A stretch of DNA of 64,000 nt from Levilactobacillus brevis. Lineage in GTDB: Bacteria > Bacillota > Bacilli > Lactobacillales > Lactobacillaceae. A program made the translations under genes and the position numbers. The stretch's first letter is position 1; every line of letters begins with the position of its first letter. Of the stretch, positions 10,082-20,189 are shown one piece after another. Under the pieces are notes generated by a model. The model was not told the origin of the DNA and did no database searches. It saw only the letters and a program-made list of their open reading frames with translations. The DNA lies in the NCBI GenBank assembly GCA_003666485.1, contig CP032931.1, positions 1,488,001-1,552,000 of the forward strand. The letters run 5' to 3'.

Positions 10082-10438
10082 TTGATTTCAAAACCAGATA
10101 AGAACAAGACACGTCAAAAGCGTCATATGCGTGTCCGGAACAAAATTTCTGGGACTGCAGAACGCCCACGCTTAAACGTTTTCCGCTCTAACAAAAACAT
10201 CTACGCTCAAGTCATTGATGACGTAGCGGGTGTCACGCTTGTTAGTGCCTCAACGTTAGATAGCGATGTCAATGGCGACAACAAGACCGACCAAGCTAAG
10301 GCTGTTGGTGAATTGGTTGCTAAGCGCGCTGTCGAAAAGAAGATTAGTGATGTTGTGTTTGATCGTGGCGGGTACTTGTACCATGGCCGTGTCCAAGCAT
10401 TGGCAGAAGCTGCTCGCGAAAACGGGCTGAAATTTTAA
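10082..10438 (+). CDS. rplR: 50S ribosomal protein L18
   Basis: 118 residues from a TTG start at 10082 ([15 protein letters not shown]), matching the family start. A GTG at 10073 lies in the AGAGGTG ribosome binding site and is less likely. L18 binds 5S rRNA with L5. Motifs [20 protein letters not shown] and [20 protein letters not shown] are seen. Confidence 0.96.
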   Translation: MISKPDKNKTRQKRHMRVRNKISGTAERPRLNVFRSNKNIYAQVIDDVAGVTLVSASTLDSDVNGDNKTDQAKAVGELVAKRAVEKKISDVVFDRGGYLYHGRVQALAEAARENGLKF

Positions 10439-10460
10439 CAGTAAGGAGGAATAACCACAC

Positions 10461-10964
10461 ATGGCAAAATTTATTGATCCTGACAAGTTAGAACTTGAAG
10501 ACAACGTTGTTGCTATCAACCGTATCACTAAGGTTGTTAAAGGTGGCCGTCGTCTGCGGTTTGCTGCGCTTGTCATCGTCGGCGATAAGAACGGTCACGT
10601 TGGCTTTGGTACTGGTAAAGCTCAAGAAGTTCCAGAAGCTATCCGTAAGGCCGTTGAAGCCGCTCGTAAGAACCTGATCGAAGTACCTATCGTGGGAACG
10701 ACCATTCCTCACGAAGTTCTCGGTTCATTTGGTGGGGGCAAGATCATGCTCAAGCCTGCCGCTGAAGGTTCTGGGGTTACTGCCGGTGGCTCCGTTCGTT
10801 CCGTCATGGAATTAGCTGGTGTCGCTGACGTTACTTCCAAGCGTTTAGGTTCTAACACGCCAGTCAACGCTGTTCGGGCCACTTTTGATGGCTTGGCTCA
10901 GTTGAAGCGTGCTGAAGAAGTTGCCGCTCTCCGTGGTGTCTCTCTTCAACACTTAGCTGAATAA
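10461..10964 (+). CDS. rpsE: 30S ribosomal protein S5
   Basis: 167 residues. S5 is near the decoding centre and mRNA entry; substitutions here affect accuracy or give spectinomycin resistance in other species. The double-stranded RNA binding region [19 protein letters not shown] and the [19 protein letters not shown] segment are present, with no clear change in the resistance loop. Confidence 0.98.
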   Translation: MAKFIDPDKLELEDNVVAINRITKVVKGGRRLRFAALVIVGDKNGHVGFGTGKAQEVPEAIRKAVEAARKNLIEVPIVGTTIPHEVLGSFGGGKIMLKPAAEGSGVTAGGSVRSVMELAGVADVTSKRLGSNTPVNAVRATFDGLAQLKRAEEVAALRGVSLQHLAE

Positions 10965-10978
10965 GGAGGGGTATTAAA

Positions 10979-11161
10979 ATGGCTCAATTAAAAGTTACTT
11001 TAATTCATAGTGTTGCTCACCGCCTCCCTAAACAGCGGAAGATTGTGGAAGCTATGGGCTTACACCGAGTAAACAGCACCGTTATCCAACCAGATAACGA
11101 CGCTACTCGTGGTGCGCTTTTCCAAATCGCACATTTGATTAAGGTTGAAGAAGTTAAGTAA
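10979..11161 (+). CDS. rpmD: 50S ribosomal protein L30
   Basis: 60 residues, full length. L30 is a small 23S rRNA binder. The motif [20 protein letters not shown] is typical of the family. AAGGAGGGG precedes the ATG. Confidence 0.97.
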   Translation: MAQLKVTLIHSVAHRLPKQRKIVEAMGLHRVNSTVIQPDNDATRGALFQIAHLIKVEEVK

Positions 11162-11196
11162 TTCTCATATCATTAAATAAGGAGGTGCGCAATAGC

Positions 11197-11631
11197 ATGA
11201 AGTTGAATGAATTAAAACCTGCTGAAGGCTCACGGAAGGTTCGTAACCGGGTTGGCCGTGGAGATTCATCTGGTAATGGTAAGACCGCTGGCCGTGGCCA
11301 AAAAGGTCAAAAGGCTCGTAGCAAGACTCGTTTGGGTTTTGAAGGTGGCCAAATGCCATTGTACCGTCGGATCCCAAAGCGTGGGTTTACCAACATTAAC
11401 CGCAAGGAATTTGCTGTCGTAAACTTAGCTGCTTTGAACGTCTTTGATGATGGTGCTGAAGTAACTCCAGCTGCCCTGGTTGAAGCCGGTATCGTTAAAA
11501 ACGAAAAGGCCGGTGTTAAGATCTTGGGTAACGGTGAGTTAACGAAGAAGTTGACGGTGAAAGCCGCTAAGTTCTCCAAGTCAGCCGCCCAAGCTATCGA
11601 GGCTGCTGGTGGTAAAACTGAGGTGATTTAA
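11197..11631 (+). CDS. rplO: 50S ribosomal protein L15
   Basis: 144 residues from ATG 11197 ([14 protein letters not shown]); a GTG at 11185 lies in the AAGGAGGTG ribosome binding site and is rejected. The Gly/Arg-rich N-terminal arm ([20 protein letters not shown]) is typical. The stop overlaps the secY start by one base. Confidence 0.97.
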   Translation: MKLNELKPAEGSRKVRNRVGRGDSSGNGKTAGRGQKGQKARSKTRLGFEGGQMPLYRRIPKRGFTNINRKEFAVVNLAALNVFDDGAEVTPAALVEAGIVKNEKAGVKILGNGELTKKLTVKAAKFSKSAAQAIEAAGGKTEVI

Positions 11632-12941
11632 TGCTATCAAGCTTGAAAAACGCCTTTAAGATTAAAGATATTCGTAAAAAAATTCTCTTTACTCTATTGG
11701 TTTTGATTGTCTTTCGGTTGGGTACTTATATTACCGTCCCCGGCATTAACGCAAAGGCACTTCAAAGCGTTGCGTCTTCTGGATTGGTTAGTATTTTAGA
11801 TACCTTCAGTGGTGGTGGGTTGACCAACTATTCCATCTTCGCGATGGGGGTTTCACCTTACATCACTGCACAAATCGTTATTCAATTGCTACAAATGGAC
11901 ATCGTTCCACGTTTCGTTGAATGGAGCAAGCAAGGGGATACTGGTCGGCGGAAGTTGAACCAGGCCACTCGGTACTTAGCGATTGCTTTGGCATTCGTTC
12001 AGTCCATCGGGATCACGGCTGGTTTCAGTGCCTTAAGTTCACTGAAATTAGTCCAAAATCCAAGTGTTACCACGTACCTTTCAATCGGGTTGATCCTGAC
12101 TGGGGGAACCATGTTAACGACTTGGATGGGTGATATGATTACCGATCGTGGGTTGGGTAACGGGATTTCAATGATTATCTTTGCGGGGATCATTGCCCGG
12201 ACGCCAACTTCTGTTTACAAGGTATACCAAACTTACTTCGTTGACGCTTCGGCGGGCACCATGTGGAAGAGTGTTATTTTCGTTCTTGCTTTAATCGTCT
12301 TGGTTCTGGTCATTGTGACCTTTACCACCTGGGTTCAGCAAGCGGAACGGCGGGTACCTATGCAGTACACGCGGCGGGTATCTGGTTCGCCAGATAGCAG
12401 CTACCTTCCATTAAAGGTTAACGTTGCTGGGGTTATCCCAGTTATCTTCGCTAGTTCGTTTATTGCAACGCCACAGACTATTCTGATGGCATTCCAAAAC
12501 ACGCACTCCCAAGATGCTTGGTACCAGACGTTAACGGATGTCTTCAATATGCAAACGGTCGATGGGGCCATTTTGTACACTGTTCTGATCATTGTGTTCA
12601 CGTTCTTCTATGCGTTCGTGCAAGTCAACCCAGAAAAGTTAGCTGAGAACCTGCAAAAGCAGGGGAGCTACATTCCTGGTGTTTGGCCGGGTCACGAAAC
12701 ACAGTCATATGTTTCCAACTTATTGATGCGACTCAGCACTGTTGGGTCACTCTTCCTTGGATTCATTTCCTTAATTCCGTTATTAGCCCAAAACCTTTGG
12801 GACTTAGATGAGTCAATTGGTTTAGGCGGGACCAGCCTCTTAATCGTCGTTGGTGTTGCAATCGAAACCATGCGGCAAGTTGACGGATTGATGATGAAGC
12901 GCGAATACGTTGGCTTTATCCAAGGTCCAGAACCAGCTTAA
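11631..12941 (+). CDS. secY: Protein translocase subunit SecY
   Basis: 436 residues with ten predicted membrane segments. SecY is the pore subunit of the general secretion channel and works with SecE, SecG and SecA. Conserved features are the plug region after ITVPGINA, the motif SGGGLTNYSIFAMGVSPYI in the second segment region, and the cytosolic loop QQAERRVPMQYTRR. It is translationally coupled to rplO. A hairpin with a T-rich tail follows. Confidence 0.98.
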   Translation: MLSSLKNAFKIKDIRKKILFTLLVLIVFRLGTYITVPGINAKALQSVASSGLVSILDTFSGGGLTNYSIFAMGVSPYITAQIVIQLLQMDIVPRFVEWSKQGDTGRRKLNQATRYLAIALAFVQSIGITAGFSALSSLKLVQNPSVTTYLSIGLILTGGTMLTTWMGDMITDRGLGNGISMIIFAGIIARTPTSVYKVYQTYFVDASAGTMWKSVIFVLALIVLVLVIVTFTTWVQQAERRVPMQYTRRVSGSPDSSYLPLKVNVAGVIPVIFASSFIATPQTILMAFQNTHSQDAWYQTLTDVFNMQTVDGAILYTVLIIVFTFFYAFVQVNPEKLAENLQKQGSYIPGVWPGHETQSYVSNLLMRLSTVGSLFLGFISLIPLLAQNLWDLDESIGLGGTSLLIVVGVAIETMRQVDGLMMKREYVGFIQGPEPA

Positions 12942-12951
12942 TGAGTTTCCA

Positions 12952-12991
12952 GCGGGTGTGTTGATCTATTAGCACACCTGCTTGTGTTTTT
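12952..12991 (+). terminator. Hairpin with T-rich tail between secY and adk
   Basis: GCGGGTGTG (12952-12960) pairs with CACACCTGC (12973-12981) over nine positions with one G-U. It is followed by TTGTGTTTTTC. It may be a partial terminator or attenuator within the superoperon, since adk has no obvious promoter of its own. Confidence 0.5.
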
Positions 12992-13021
12992 CGGGCAATT
13001 TTTCGAATAAGGAGAACGAAC

Positions 13022-13681
13022 ATGACAGCAATGAATTTGATTCTCATGGGTTTACCGGGTGCTGGTAAAGGCACGCAAGCTGAAAAGATTATCAAGGAGT
13101 TCCACTTACCGCATATTTCTACGGGAGACATCTTCCGTGAAGCGATGAAGAACGAGACTGAAATGGGTTTAGCTGCGAAGAAATTTATCGACAAGGGTGA
13201 ATTGGTACCGGACGAAGTCACTAACGGTATCGTTCGCGACCGGTTAGCTCAGGATGATACCAAAGACGGGTTCATGTTGGATGGGTTCCCCCGTTCCTTA
13301 GTTCAAGCCGAAGCGTTAGACACCTTTGGCCCTGAACTGGACCGGACCATCAACGCCGTGATCAACATTCACGTCGAACCAGATGTCTTGGTAGAACGCC
13401 TTTCTGGTCGTTACATCTGCCGGACTTGTGGCGCAACTTACCACAAGCTCTACAAGCAACCTAAAGTTGCCGGCACGTGTGATGTCTGTGGTGGGCATGA
13501 CTTCTATCAACGTGAAGACGACAAGCCAGAAACGGTGAAGAACCGGTTAGCGGTTAATCTGAAAATGAATACGCCGCTGGTGGATTACTACACCAAGAAG
13601 GGCTTATTGTTCACTGTTGATGGTGACCGTGACATCGATGATGTTTATGTCGACATCGAAAAAATCCTGAAGAACCTGTAA
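13022..13681 (+). CDS. adk: Adenylate kinase
   Basis: 219 residues. It converts AMP + ATP to 2 ADP. The P-loop [10 protein letters not shown] is at about residues 10-19, the AMP-binding segment HISTGDIFR follows, and [13 protein letters not shown] is present. The lid carries two CxxC pairs (CRTCG and CDVCGG), so it is the zinc-binding Gram-positive type. A second ATG three codons later ([10 protein letters not shown]) is an alternative start. Confidence 0.97.
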   Translation: MTAMNLILMGLPGAGKGTQAEKIIKEFHLPHISTGDIFREAMKNETEMGLAAKKFIDKGELVPDEVTNGIVRDRLAQDDTKDGFMLDGFPRSLVQAEALDTFGPELDRTINAVINIHVEPDVLVERLSGRYICRTCGATYHKLYKQPKVAGTCDVCGGHDFYQREDDKPETVKNRLAVNLKMNTPLVDYYTKKGLLFTVDGDRDIDDVYVDIEKILKNL

Positions 13682-13845
13682 CAGGTCGCTTAATTCTTGC
13701 GTCTTCGTTAGAATTATGGTAAGCTTATTCAGGTTTAGCCTGTAAATGGCGCGCTGTCGCAATTCACAGGTGCTAGGCGGGGGCAGGTCCTTGTCCCCAC
13801 CGCTTTTACGTGTATTTTACACGCAATTAAAAGGGAGGTACTTTC
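13682..13845. other. 164-bp gap before infA with several small hairpins
   Basis: The segment contains a GC-rich palindrome around 13777-13805 and a short hairpin CGTGT (13809-13813) with ACACG (13819-13823) just before the AAGGGAGG ribosome binding site of infA. It may be a leader or processing region inside the superoperon. No gene or clear promoter was found. Confidence 0.35.
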
Positions 13846-14064
13846 GTGGCGAAAAGCGATGTCATCGAAGTCGAAGGTAAAGTTACCGAAACATTACCTA
13901 ACGCAATGTTTCGGGTCGAATTAGAAAACGGTCATGAGATTCTCGCTCACGTTTCCGGTAAGATTCGGATGCACTACATCCGGATTCTGCCTGGTGACCG
14001 AGTAACTGTTGAAATGTCACCGTATGACTTGTCTAAAGGCCGGATTACTTATCGGTTTAAGTAA
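13846..14064 (+). CDS. infA: Translation initiation factor IF-1
   Basis: 72 residues from a GTG start at 13846 preceded by AAGGGAGG. IF-1 is an OB-fold protein that blocks the ribosomal A site during initiation. Motifs [19 protein letters not shown] and [18 protein letters not shown]-like text (here [18 protein letters not shown]) are diagnostic. Confidence 0.98.
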   Translation: MAKSDVIEVEGKVTETLPNAMFRVELENGHEILAHVSGKIRMHYIRILPGDRVTVEMSPYDLSKGRITYRFK

Positions 14065-14093
14065 CCGCCTGGACAGATGTAGGAGGGATATTC

Positions 14094-14213
14094 ATGAAAG
14101 TAAGACCATCAGTTAAGCCAATGTGCGAACACTGCAAGGTTATCAAGCGTAAGGGTCGAGTAATGGTTATTTGCTCAGCCAACCCTAAGCACAAACAACG
14201 CCAGGGTAAGTAA
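14094..14213 (+). CDS. rpmJ: 50S ribosomal protein L36
   Basis: A 39-residue protein, [15 protein letters not shown] to KHKQRQGK. L36 is the smallest large-subunit protein. The zinc site is C-X2-C-X12-C-X4-H (CEHC, then VICSANPKH), so this is the zinc-containing form. TAGGAGGG lies 8 bases before the ATG. It sits in its usual place between infA and rpsM. Confidence 0.97.
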   Translation: MKVRPSVKPMCEHCKVIKRKGRVMVICSANPKHKQRQGK

Positions 14214-14238
14214 TTCAATTTATAGGAGGTGCACTTAA

Positions 14239-14604
14239 ATGCCACGTATTGCTGGAGTGGATTTACCACGTGATAAGCGAATCGCTTACGGTTTGACTTA
14301 CATTTTTGGAATTGGGATCAACACTGCACACAAGATCATTGCTGATGCAGGCGTCTCAGAAGATGTTCGGGTTCGTGATTTAACCCCTGAACAAGAAGAT
14401 AAGGTTCGTGCCGAAGTCGACAAGTACAAGGTCGAAGGTGACTTACGTCGTGAAGTTAGCCTGAACATCAAGAACTTGCAAGAAATCGGTTCATACCGCG
14501 GTATGCGTCACCGTCGTGGACTGCCTGTTCGCGGCCAACACACCAAAAACAATGCCCGCACTCGGAAGGGTAAAGCCGTTTCGATCGCCGGGAAGAAGAA
14601 GTAA
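14239..14604 (+). CDS. rpsM: 30S ribosomal protein S13
   Basis: 121 residues, starting [16 protein letters not shown]13 is in the 30S head and makes bridges to L5 and the P-site tRNA. The [11 protein letters not shown] helix-two-turn-helix and the tail [19 protein letters not shown] are typical. Confidence 0.98.
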   Translation: MPRIAGVDLPRDKRIAYGLTYIFGIGINTAHKIIADAGVSEDVRVRDLTPEQEDKVRAEVDKYKVEGDLRREVSLNIKNLQEIGSYRGMRHRRGLPVRGQHTKNNARTRKGKAVSIAGKKK

Positions 14605-14621
14605 GGGAGGTTTATCACTTT

Positions 14622-15011
14622 ATGGCTACTAGAAAAACTAGTCGCAAGCGTCGGGTCAAAAAGAATATTGAATCCGGTGTTGCACACATCCATGCTACGT
14701 TTAACAACACTTTGGTTATGATCACTGACGTTCAAGGGAACGCTATTGCTTGGTCATCTGCCGGTGCTTTAGGTTTCAAGGGTAGTCGGAAGTCAACGCC
14801 ATTTGCTGCACAAATGGCCGCTGAAGCCGCTGCCAAGGCATCACAAGAACACGGTGTTAAGTCCGTAGAAGTTGCTGTTAAGGGTCCTGGTTCAGGACGT
14901 GAAGCTGCTATTCGGGCAATCCAAGCTGCTGGGATCGAAGTCACGGCTATCCGCGATGTTACCCCAGTTCCTCATAATGGTACTCGTCCTCCAAAGCGCC
15001 GTCGGGTCTAA
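14622..15011 (+). CDS. rpsK: 30S ribosomal protein S11
   Basis: 129 residues. S11 forms part of the platform and the mRNA path near the Shine-Dalgarno helix. Motifs [18 protein letters not shown] and [18 protein letters not shown], and the basic end PPKRRRV, are all present. Confidence 0.98.
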   Translation: MATRKTSRKRRVKKNIESGVAHIHATFNNTLVMITDVQGNAIAWSSAGALGFKGSRKSTPFAAQMAAEAAAKASQEHGVKSVEVAVKGPGSGREAAIRAIQAAGIEVTAIRDVTPVPHNGTRPPKRRRV

Positions 15012-15098
15012 CGTGAGCGTTTCATTAATGAGGGCAACCTTCATGATGGGATTGACTTATAGGAGCTCAACGCGGTTTGAAAGGGGTAAACGATAAGA

Positions 15099-16049
15099 AT
15101 GATTGAATTTGAAAAGCCTAACATTCATAAAATTGATGAGAGTAACAACTACGGTAAGTTTGTTGTTGAACCGTTGGAACGTGGTTACGGGACAACCTTA
15201 GGCAACTCCTTACGGCGGATCTTACTTTCATCATTACCTGGTGCAGCTGTTACCAGCATTCAAATCGACGGGGTTCTGCATGAGTTTTCGACTGTCGAAG
15301 GTGTCGTAGAAGACGTCACGCAAATCATCTTAAACGTTAAGAAGATTGCGCTGAAGTTGAACGGTGCTGACGATCAGGAAGAAACGATGGAAATCAACGT
15401 TAAGGGACCCGCTCAGATCACTGCTGGTGATATTGTGGCAGGTGCTGACGTTGACGTTTTGAACCCAGATCTGTACATTGCTACAGTTGCTGATGGGGCA
15501 ACGTTCCACATGCGAATGACTGCGGATAAGGGCCGAGGCTACGTTTCTGCTGACGAGAACAAAGCTCGCAATACAGAAATGCCAATTGGTGTTTTAGCTG
15601 TAGATTCCATTTACACCCCGATCGAACGGGTTAACTACCAAGTAGAGAATGCACGGGTTGGCCAACGGGCTGACTACGATAAATTGACCCTGGATGTTTG
15701 GACAAACGGTTCAATTAATCCAAGCGAAGCCATTGCATTGGCTGCAAAGATCTTGACCGAACATCTGGCTATGTTTGTCGACCTGACCGACGAAGCTAAG
15801 AATGCGGAAATCATGGTTGAAAAAGAAGAAACGCACAAGGAAAAGATGCTTGAGATGACCATCGAAGAGCTCGACTTGTCCGTTCGTTCTTACAACTGCT
15901 TGAAACGTGCTGGTATCAACACGGTTCAGGAATTGAACAACAAGACCGAAGCAGACATGATGAAGGTTCGTAACTTGGGTCGCAAGTCCCTTGAAGAAGT
16001 TAAGGCTAAGTTAGCTGACTTAGGTTTGTCACTTCGGAAGGAAGACTAA
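15099..16049 (+). CDS. rpoA: RNA polymerase alpha subunit
   Basis: 316 residues. The N-terminal assembly domain has [21 protein letters not shown]; the C-terminal domain (about 240-316) binds UP elements and activators and ends with [20 protein letters not shown]. It lies in the alpha operon between rpsK and rplQ, with 87 bp of leader in front of it. Confidence 0.98.
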   Translation: MIEFEKPNIHKIDESNNYGKFVVEPLERGYGTTLGNSLRRILLSSLPGAAVTSIQIDGVLHEFSTVEGVVEDVTQIILNVKKIALKLNGADDQEETMEINVKGPAQITAGDIVAGADVDVLNPDLYIATVADGATFHMRMTADKGRGYVSADENKARNTEMPIGVLAVDSIYTPIERVNYQVENARVGQRADYDKLTLDVWTNGSINPSEAIALAAKILTEHLAMFVDLTDEAKNAEIMVEKEETHKEKMLEMTIEELDLSVRSYNCLKRAGINTVQELNNKTEADMMKVRNLGRKSLEEVKAKLADLGLSLRKED

Positions 16050-16079
16050 TTTTAGACACTCAAAGGAGGGTTTCTGGTT

Positions 16080-16463
16080 ATGAGTTACCGTAAATTACAA
16101 CGGACTAGTTCTCAACGTCGTGCCTTGTTACGCGATTTGACCACTAGTTTAATCTTGAACGGCCGCATCGAAACGACTGAAGCACGCGCTAAGGAAGTTC
16201 GCAAGACGGCTGACCAAATGATTACCTTGGGTAAGCAAGGCGACTTACACGCCCGGCGTCAAGCTGCTGCTTTCATCCGTAACGTGGTTGCAGATGTTAA
16301 AGAAGACGGCGATGATGTTGTCGTGACTAGCGCATTGCAAAAGGTATTTAGCGAATTGGCACCTAAGTACGCTGATCGTAACGGTGGTTACACGCGTATC
16401 TTGAAGACGATGCCTCGTCGCGGTGATGGCGCTGCTATGGCCATCTTGGAATTCGTTGACTAA
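16080..16463 (+). CDS. rplQ: 50S ribosomal protein L17
   Basis: 127 residues. L17 lies near the tunnel exit. [20 protein letters not shown] and the C-terminal [22 protein letters not shown] are diagnostic. It closes the superoperon and is followed by a structured RNA element and a terminator run. Confidence 0.98.
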   Translation: MSYRKLQRTSSQRRALLRDLTTSLILNGRIETTEARAKEVRKTADQMITLGKQGDLHARRQAAAFIRNVVADVKEDGDDVVVTSALQKVFSELAPKYADRNGGYTRILKTMPRRGDGAAMAILEFVD

Positions 16464-16519
16464 TTTTTAGTCAAGCGATTCGGGAGTGTCCGCGTCCTTA
16501 AACGGGGAATAATAGTTAC

Positions 16520-16640
16520 AAATTAATCACTAGAACCATGTGGTATAGAGCGCTACGATGATGGAGGAAATTCTTTCCGAGTCTAGCTTGAATGGGGGCT
16601 AACGCCTCAGCGCCGCTGGTTTGTTAGTGATTTTTTTTGT
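16520..16640 (+). ncRNA. L17 downstream element (3' UTR RNA) with terminator run
   Basis: A closing helix pairs AATCACTA (16525-16532) with TAGTGATT (16625-16632) and ACCA (16535-16538) with TGGT (16617-16620). It encloses several smaller hairpins in about 80 bases, and a run of eight T follows. Position directly after rplQ matches the L17 downstream element, a conserved 3' UTR structure described in lactic acid bacteria and Listeria. Its function is unknown. The identification rests on location and architecture, not on a covariance-model search. Confidence 0.65.
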
Positions 16641-16722
16641 ACACTTTTTTTGATCTGACGCAGTCCCGGATTGAGATTACGGATAATTTGCCGGAACACT
16701 TCGGAAATTCACAAAACTTTGC

Positions 16723-16728
16723 TATAAT
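16723..16728 (+). promoter_or_regulatory. -10 box of the ecf operon
   Basis: TATAAT lies 38 bases before the ecfA1 ATG. The best -35 at 17 bp is TTCGGA (16700-16705), which is weak. It follows the rplQ terminator, so the ecf genes can be transcribed separately. Confidence 0.55.
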
Positions 16729-16765
16729 TAGCGGTGACATTTTACTAGGAGAATTAAAAACGCGG

Positions 16766-17602
16766 ATGGCAAATATCATTGAAGTAAAACACCTTTCATA
16801 TGCATATGGCGAAGACCAGCGGCCGGCATTAACGGACGTGAGTTTTGATGTCCACACCGGTGAATGGCTGGCAATCGTGGGCCACAACGGGAGTGGTAAA
16901 TCGACTCTGGCCAAGTCCCTAGATGGCCTGCTGCCGTTTACGGAAGGGACGGTCACCGTGGGCGGCATCGCCCTGACCCCCGAGACCGTCTGGGACGTGC
17001 GCGAGAAGATCGGCATGATCTTCCAGAACCCCGACAACCAGTTCGTGGGTGCCACGGTGGAAGACGACGTGGCCTTTGGCTTGGAGAACCGGCAGATTGC
17101 TCGCTCGGAGATGGTACCACGGGTCAAGGCGGCGTTAGATGAAGTGGGCATGGCTGAGTTTGCGCAACGCGAACCCAGCTCCCTATCTGGTGGGCAGAAA
17201 CAACGGGTGGCGTTGGCCGGTATCGTGGCCATTGCCCCGGATATTTTGATCTTGGATGAAGCTACGAGCATGTTGGACCCCCAGGGGCGCCAGGACATGT
17301 TGGCGCTGGTGCGGCAGTTGCGTGAGCAGCAGGACCTGACCGTGATCTCCATCACCCACGACATTGACGAGGCTGCTGGTGCTGATCGCATCTTAGTCAT
17401 TGACGACGGTAAGCTGATTGAGGAGGCCCAGCCGGCGACCATTTTTGCGCGCGGTGAGGCCCTGATCGACATGGGGTTGGATGTGCCATTTTCGGTCAAA
17501 TTACAGGCGGCGCTGAAGCAACGGGGCATCACCCCACCCACGACTTACCAGACGACGGCAGAAATGGAGGAATGGCTGTGGCAATCGCTTTCGAACACGT
17601 AA
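16766..17602 (+). CDS. ecfA1: ECF transporter ATPase EcfA1 (CbiO-like)
   Basis: 278 residues from ATG 16766 ([15 protein letters not shown]). It is one of two ATPases of the shared energy-coupling module that drives uptake of vitamins and other micronutrients by interchangeable S components. The Walker [10 protein letters not shown], signature LSGGQKQR, Walker [13 protein letters not shown] and switch histidine SITHD are all intact. The open frame runs further upstream to 16637, but that part covers the promoter. AGGAG is 14 bases upstream, a rather long spacing. ecfA1 overlaps ecfA2. Confidence 0.95.
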   Translation: MANIIEVKHLSYAYGEDQRPALTDVSFDVHTGEWLAIVGHNGSGKSTLAKSLDGLLPFTEGTVTVGGIALTPETVWDVREKIGMIFQNPDNQFVGATVEDDVAFGLENRQIARSEMVPRVKAALDEVGMAEFAQREPSSLSGGQKQRVALAGIVAIAPDILILDEATSMLDPQGRQDMLALVRQLREQQDLTVISITHDIDEAAGADRILVIDDGKLIEEAQPATIFARGEALIDMGLDVPFSVKLQAALKQRGITPPTTYQTTAEMEEWLWQSLSNT

Positions 17603-18450
17603 CCTATACTTATCAGGCGGGAACACCCATGGCCCACACTGCGGTCGAGGACGTCTCCTTTCAGGTGCCGGATCATGGCTATCTGGCCATCATCGGACAT
17701 ACGGGGAGTGGCAAATCCACGCTGATCCAACAACTCAACGCGTTGTATAAACCCAGCGCGGGGACGATCCACGTTGACGACTTTACCGTCACCCCGGCGA
17801 CGACCAACGCGGCCTTAAAGCCGCTGCGGCAACACGTCGGCATGGTCTTTCAGTTCCCTGAGAGTCAGCTCTTTGAGGAAACGATTCGTCAAGACATTGC
17901 CTTTGGCCCGAAGAACTTTGGCATGAGTGAGGCCGATGCCAATGCGTTGGCCGACGAGATGTTGACGACAGTGGGTCTTGATACCAGTTACGCGGAACGC
18001 TCCCCATTTGAGCTTTCCGGCGGGCAAATGCGGCGGGTGGCCATTGCGGGTGTCTTGGCCATGAAGCCCCAAGTCTTGGTCTTAGACGAACCGACGGCGG
18101 GACTCGATCCCCAGGGTCGCCAAGCCATGATGGGGCTCTTTGAGCGGCTCCACCGTGAACAGGGGCTGACCATCGTGCTGGTGACTCACCAGATGGAAGA
18201 CGTCGCCCAGTACGCCGAACAGGTCGCGGTCATGCGGGAAGGTAAGCTGGTCAAATTTGGCACGCCTAGCGAGGTCTTCGCCGATCCCGACTGGTTGCGT
18301 GCCAACCAGCTGGACGTGCCCCGTGCCGCCCAATTTGCCCAACAGCTACGCCAACGTGGCTTGACCTGGGACACCCTGCCGCTAACGGCCGACCAGTTGG
18401 CCGACCAAATTGCGGCACGCTGGCCAGCAAAGGGGGCTGACCATGTCTAA
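17578..18450 (+). CDS. ecfA2: ECF transporter ATPase EcfA2 (CbiO-like)
   Basis: 290 residues from GTG 17578 ([15 protein letters not shown]). GGAGG at 17566-17570 is 7 bases before this GTG but only 1 base before the alternative ATG 17572. Walker [10 protein letters not shown], signature LSGGQMRR and Walker [14 protein letters not shown] are complete. It overlaps ecfA1 by 25 bp and ecfT by 8 bp, a tightly coupled operon. Confidence 0.95.
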   Translation: MAIAFEHVTYTYQAGTPMAHTAVEDVSFQVPDHGYLAIIGHTGSGKSTLIQQLNALYKPSAGTIHVDDFTVTPATTNAALKPLRQHVGMVFQFPESQLFEETIRQDIAFGPKNFGMSEADANALADEMLTTVGLDTSYAERSPFELSGGQMRRVAIAGVLAMKPQVLVLDEPTAGLDPQGRQAMMGLFERLHREQGLTIVLVTHQMEDVAQYAEQVAVMREGKLVKFGTPSEVFADPDWLRANQLDVPRAAQFAQQLRQRGLTWDTLPLTADQLADQIAARWPAKGADHV

Positions 18451-19243
18451 ATTTATCTTTGGGCGGTACCTGCCCCTGAACTCGGTCGTGCATCGCTTAG
18501 ATCCGCGGGCCAAATTAATGCTGAGTTTTTGCTATATTATTTTAGTTTTTCTGGCGAACAATCCGTGGAGTTATCTGATTTTGATTGGACTGACGTTGGG
18601 GTCGATCCTGGCGTCTAAAATCAGCCTAGGCTTCTTTCTACGGGGCATTCGGCCGCTGCTGTGGCTGATTGTGTTCACCGTGGTCTTACAGCTCTTATTT
18701 AGCCCCGTGGGTGGGCACACCTACTTTCACTGGGCCTTCATCAACATCAGTCAGTTCGGGCTGATCAATGCTGGTTATATCTTCATCCGGTTCCTGTTGA
18801 TTATCATGATGTCGACGTTATTAACGTTATCGACGCAGCCGCTGGATATTGCAACTGGCTTGGCATCGCTGATGAAGCCGCTGCGGTGGCTCCACGTGCC
18901 CGTAGACACGCTGGCGATGATGCTGTCGATTGCGCTGCGGTTCGTGCCAACGCTGATGGATGAGGCGACCAAGATCATGAACGCCCAACGCGCCCGTGGT
19001 GTCGACTTCGGGGAGGGCGGCCTGTTCAAGCAAGCCAAGGCCCTGATTCCGTTGATGGTGCCGTTGTTCATGAGTGCCTTCAACCGGGCCGAAGATCTCT
19101 CAACGGCCATGGAAGCGCGCGGTTATCAAGACAGCGAGCACCGGAGCCAGTACCGCATCTTGACCTGGCAAAAGCGTGACACGATAACCTGGATTTTATT
19201 TTTGATTGGATTTGCGGCGATTCTCGCTTGTCGTCGTTGGTAG
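18443..19243 (+). CDS. ecfT: ECF transporter transmembrane subunit EcfT
   Basis: 266 residues from ATG 18443 ([20 protein letters not shown]). EcfT is the membrane scaffold linking the two ATPases to an S component. Five to six hydrophobic segments are visible, and two cytoplasmic Ala-Arg-Gly coupling motifs are present (AQRARGVDF and MEARGYQ). AGGGGG lies before the start, inside ecfA2. No S component is in this window, as expected for a group II shared module. Confidence 0.95.
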   Translation: MSKFIFGRYLPLNSVVHRLDPRAKLMLSFCYIILVFLANNPWSYLILIGLTLGSILASKISLGFFLRGIRPLLWLIVFTVVLQLLFSPVGGHTYFHWAFINISQFGLINAGYIFIRFLLIIMMSTLLTLSTQPLDIATGLASLMKPLRWLHVPVDTLAMMLSIALRFVPTLMDEATKIMNAQRARGVDFGEGGLFKQAKALIPLMVPLFMSAFNRAEDLSTAMEARGYQDSEHRSQYRILTWQKRDTITWILFLIGFAAILACRRW

Positions 19244-19253
19244 GAGGAACTGA

Positions 19254-20051
19254 ATGCAACGCTACAAAGTAACCTTTATGTATGACGGGACCGACTTTGC
19301 CGGGTTCCAGCGGCAGCCCAATAAACGGACCGTGGAAAGCGTCTTGACCAAGGTCGTTAACAAAATGGCCAAGAACCCTGATCCCGCCATCGTTATCTAC
19401 GGCTCAGGGCGGACCGACGCAGGCGTCCATGCGCTGGCCCAGGTGGCCCACTTCGACTTTCCCTTCGTGATTCCCGCGGACAACATGCGCAAGGGCTTAA
19501 ACAGCATGTTACCCATGGATATGGAGGTCCTAAAGGTCGAGCTGGTCTCCGCTGACTTTCACGCGCGCTATGATGTGTCTGGCAAACGCTACCTGTACCG
19601 CATGGACATGGGCGAGTTCAGAAACCCGTTCAAACGCCACTATACCGGTCAGTGGAAATTTCCCGTTGACCTGGACAAAATCAACATCGCCCTAAAAGAT
19701 CTGGTGGGTGAGCACGACTATACCAGCTTCGTTGCCTCGGGCGCGCAGACACGGACCTTTGTCCGGACCATTTACGAGGCCACTTGCCACATCGATCACG
19801 CCAACAATGAATTGGTCTTTGAATTTTACGGCAATGGCTTCATGTACAATCAGGTCCGCATCATGGTCGGCGTGCTGGTCGAAATCGGCTCGGGAACGCG
19901 GCCGGTCCACGACATCTTGCGGCTGTATCAGGTCAAAGATCGCAAGCAGGCACGGCGGACCGTACCGGCGGCTGGCCTGTATTTAAAACACGTGTATTAT
20001 CAGGGGGAGGACCCCGAACATCCGACGAAATTGCCGCAACATCAACGGTAA
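19254..20051 (+). CDS. truA: tRNA pseudouridine(38-40) synthase TruA
   Basis: 265 residues. It converts uridines 38-40 of tRNA anticodon arms to pseudouridine. The catalytic aspartate lies in GSGRTDAGVHALAQVAHFD (about residues 44-62). RYLYRMD and FYGNGFMYNQVRIMVG are also family motifs. TAGGAGG precedes the ATG and the gene follows ecfT by 10 bp. Confidence 0.96.
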   Translation: MQRYKVTFMYDGTDFAGFQRQPNKRTVESVLTKVVNKMAKNPDPAIVIYGSGRTDAGVHALAQVAHFDFPFVIPADNMRKGLNSMLPMDMEVLKVELVSADFHARYDVSGKRYLYRMDMGEFRNPFKRHYTGQWKFPVDLDKINIALKDLVGEHDYTSFVASGAQTRTFVRTIYEATCHIDHANNELVFEFYGNGFMYNQVRIMVGVLVEIGSGTRPVHDILRLYQVKDRKQARRTVPAAGLYLKHVYYQGEDPEHPTKLPQHQR

Positions 20052-20076
20052 TTTTAGGTTTAGGGGCAAACAATCA

Positions 20077-20105
20077 TTGACTTTATGGGAAAAACTTTGT
20101 ATTAT
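20077..20105 (+). promoter_or_regulatory. Promoter of rplM-rpsI
   Basis: TTGACT (20077-20082) and TATTAT (20100-20105) are spaced by 17 bp. The promoter is bracketed by a perfect 12-bp inverted repeat (20063-20074 and 20116-20127). Confidence 0.7.
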
Positions 20106-20111
20106 GGTTGT

Positions 20112-20180
20112 TGGTATTGTTTGCCCCACGATAAGCCCCGGAAAGTTTACTTGGTGTCAGACAAACACAGATTTATGGAG
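20112..20180 (+). promoter_or_regulatory. L13 leader (autoregulatory RNA)
   Basis: TGTTTG (20118-20123) pairs with CAAACA (20162-20167), enclosing a loop with GCCCCACGATAAGCCCCGG. The position before rplM and the loop text fit the L13 leader family known from Bacillales and lactobacilli, thought to mediate feedback by L13. The assignment is from memory of the family, not from a model search. Confidence 0.65.
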
Positions 20181-20189
20181 GAATTTAAC

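Noticed and set aside
16624-17541. 305-codon frame on the minus strand
   Set aside because: It lies antisense to ecfA1 and its predicted protein has Ser/Arg-rich shadow composition; the GC-rich codons of ecfA1 explain the open frame.
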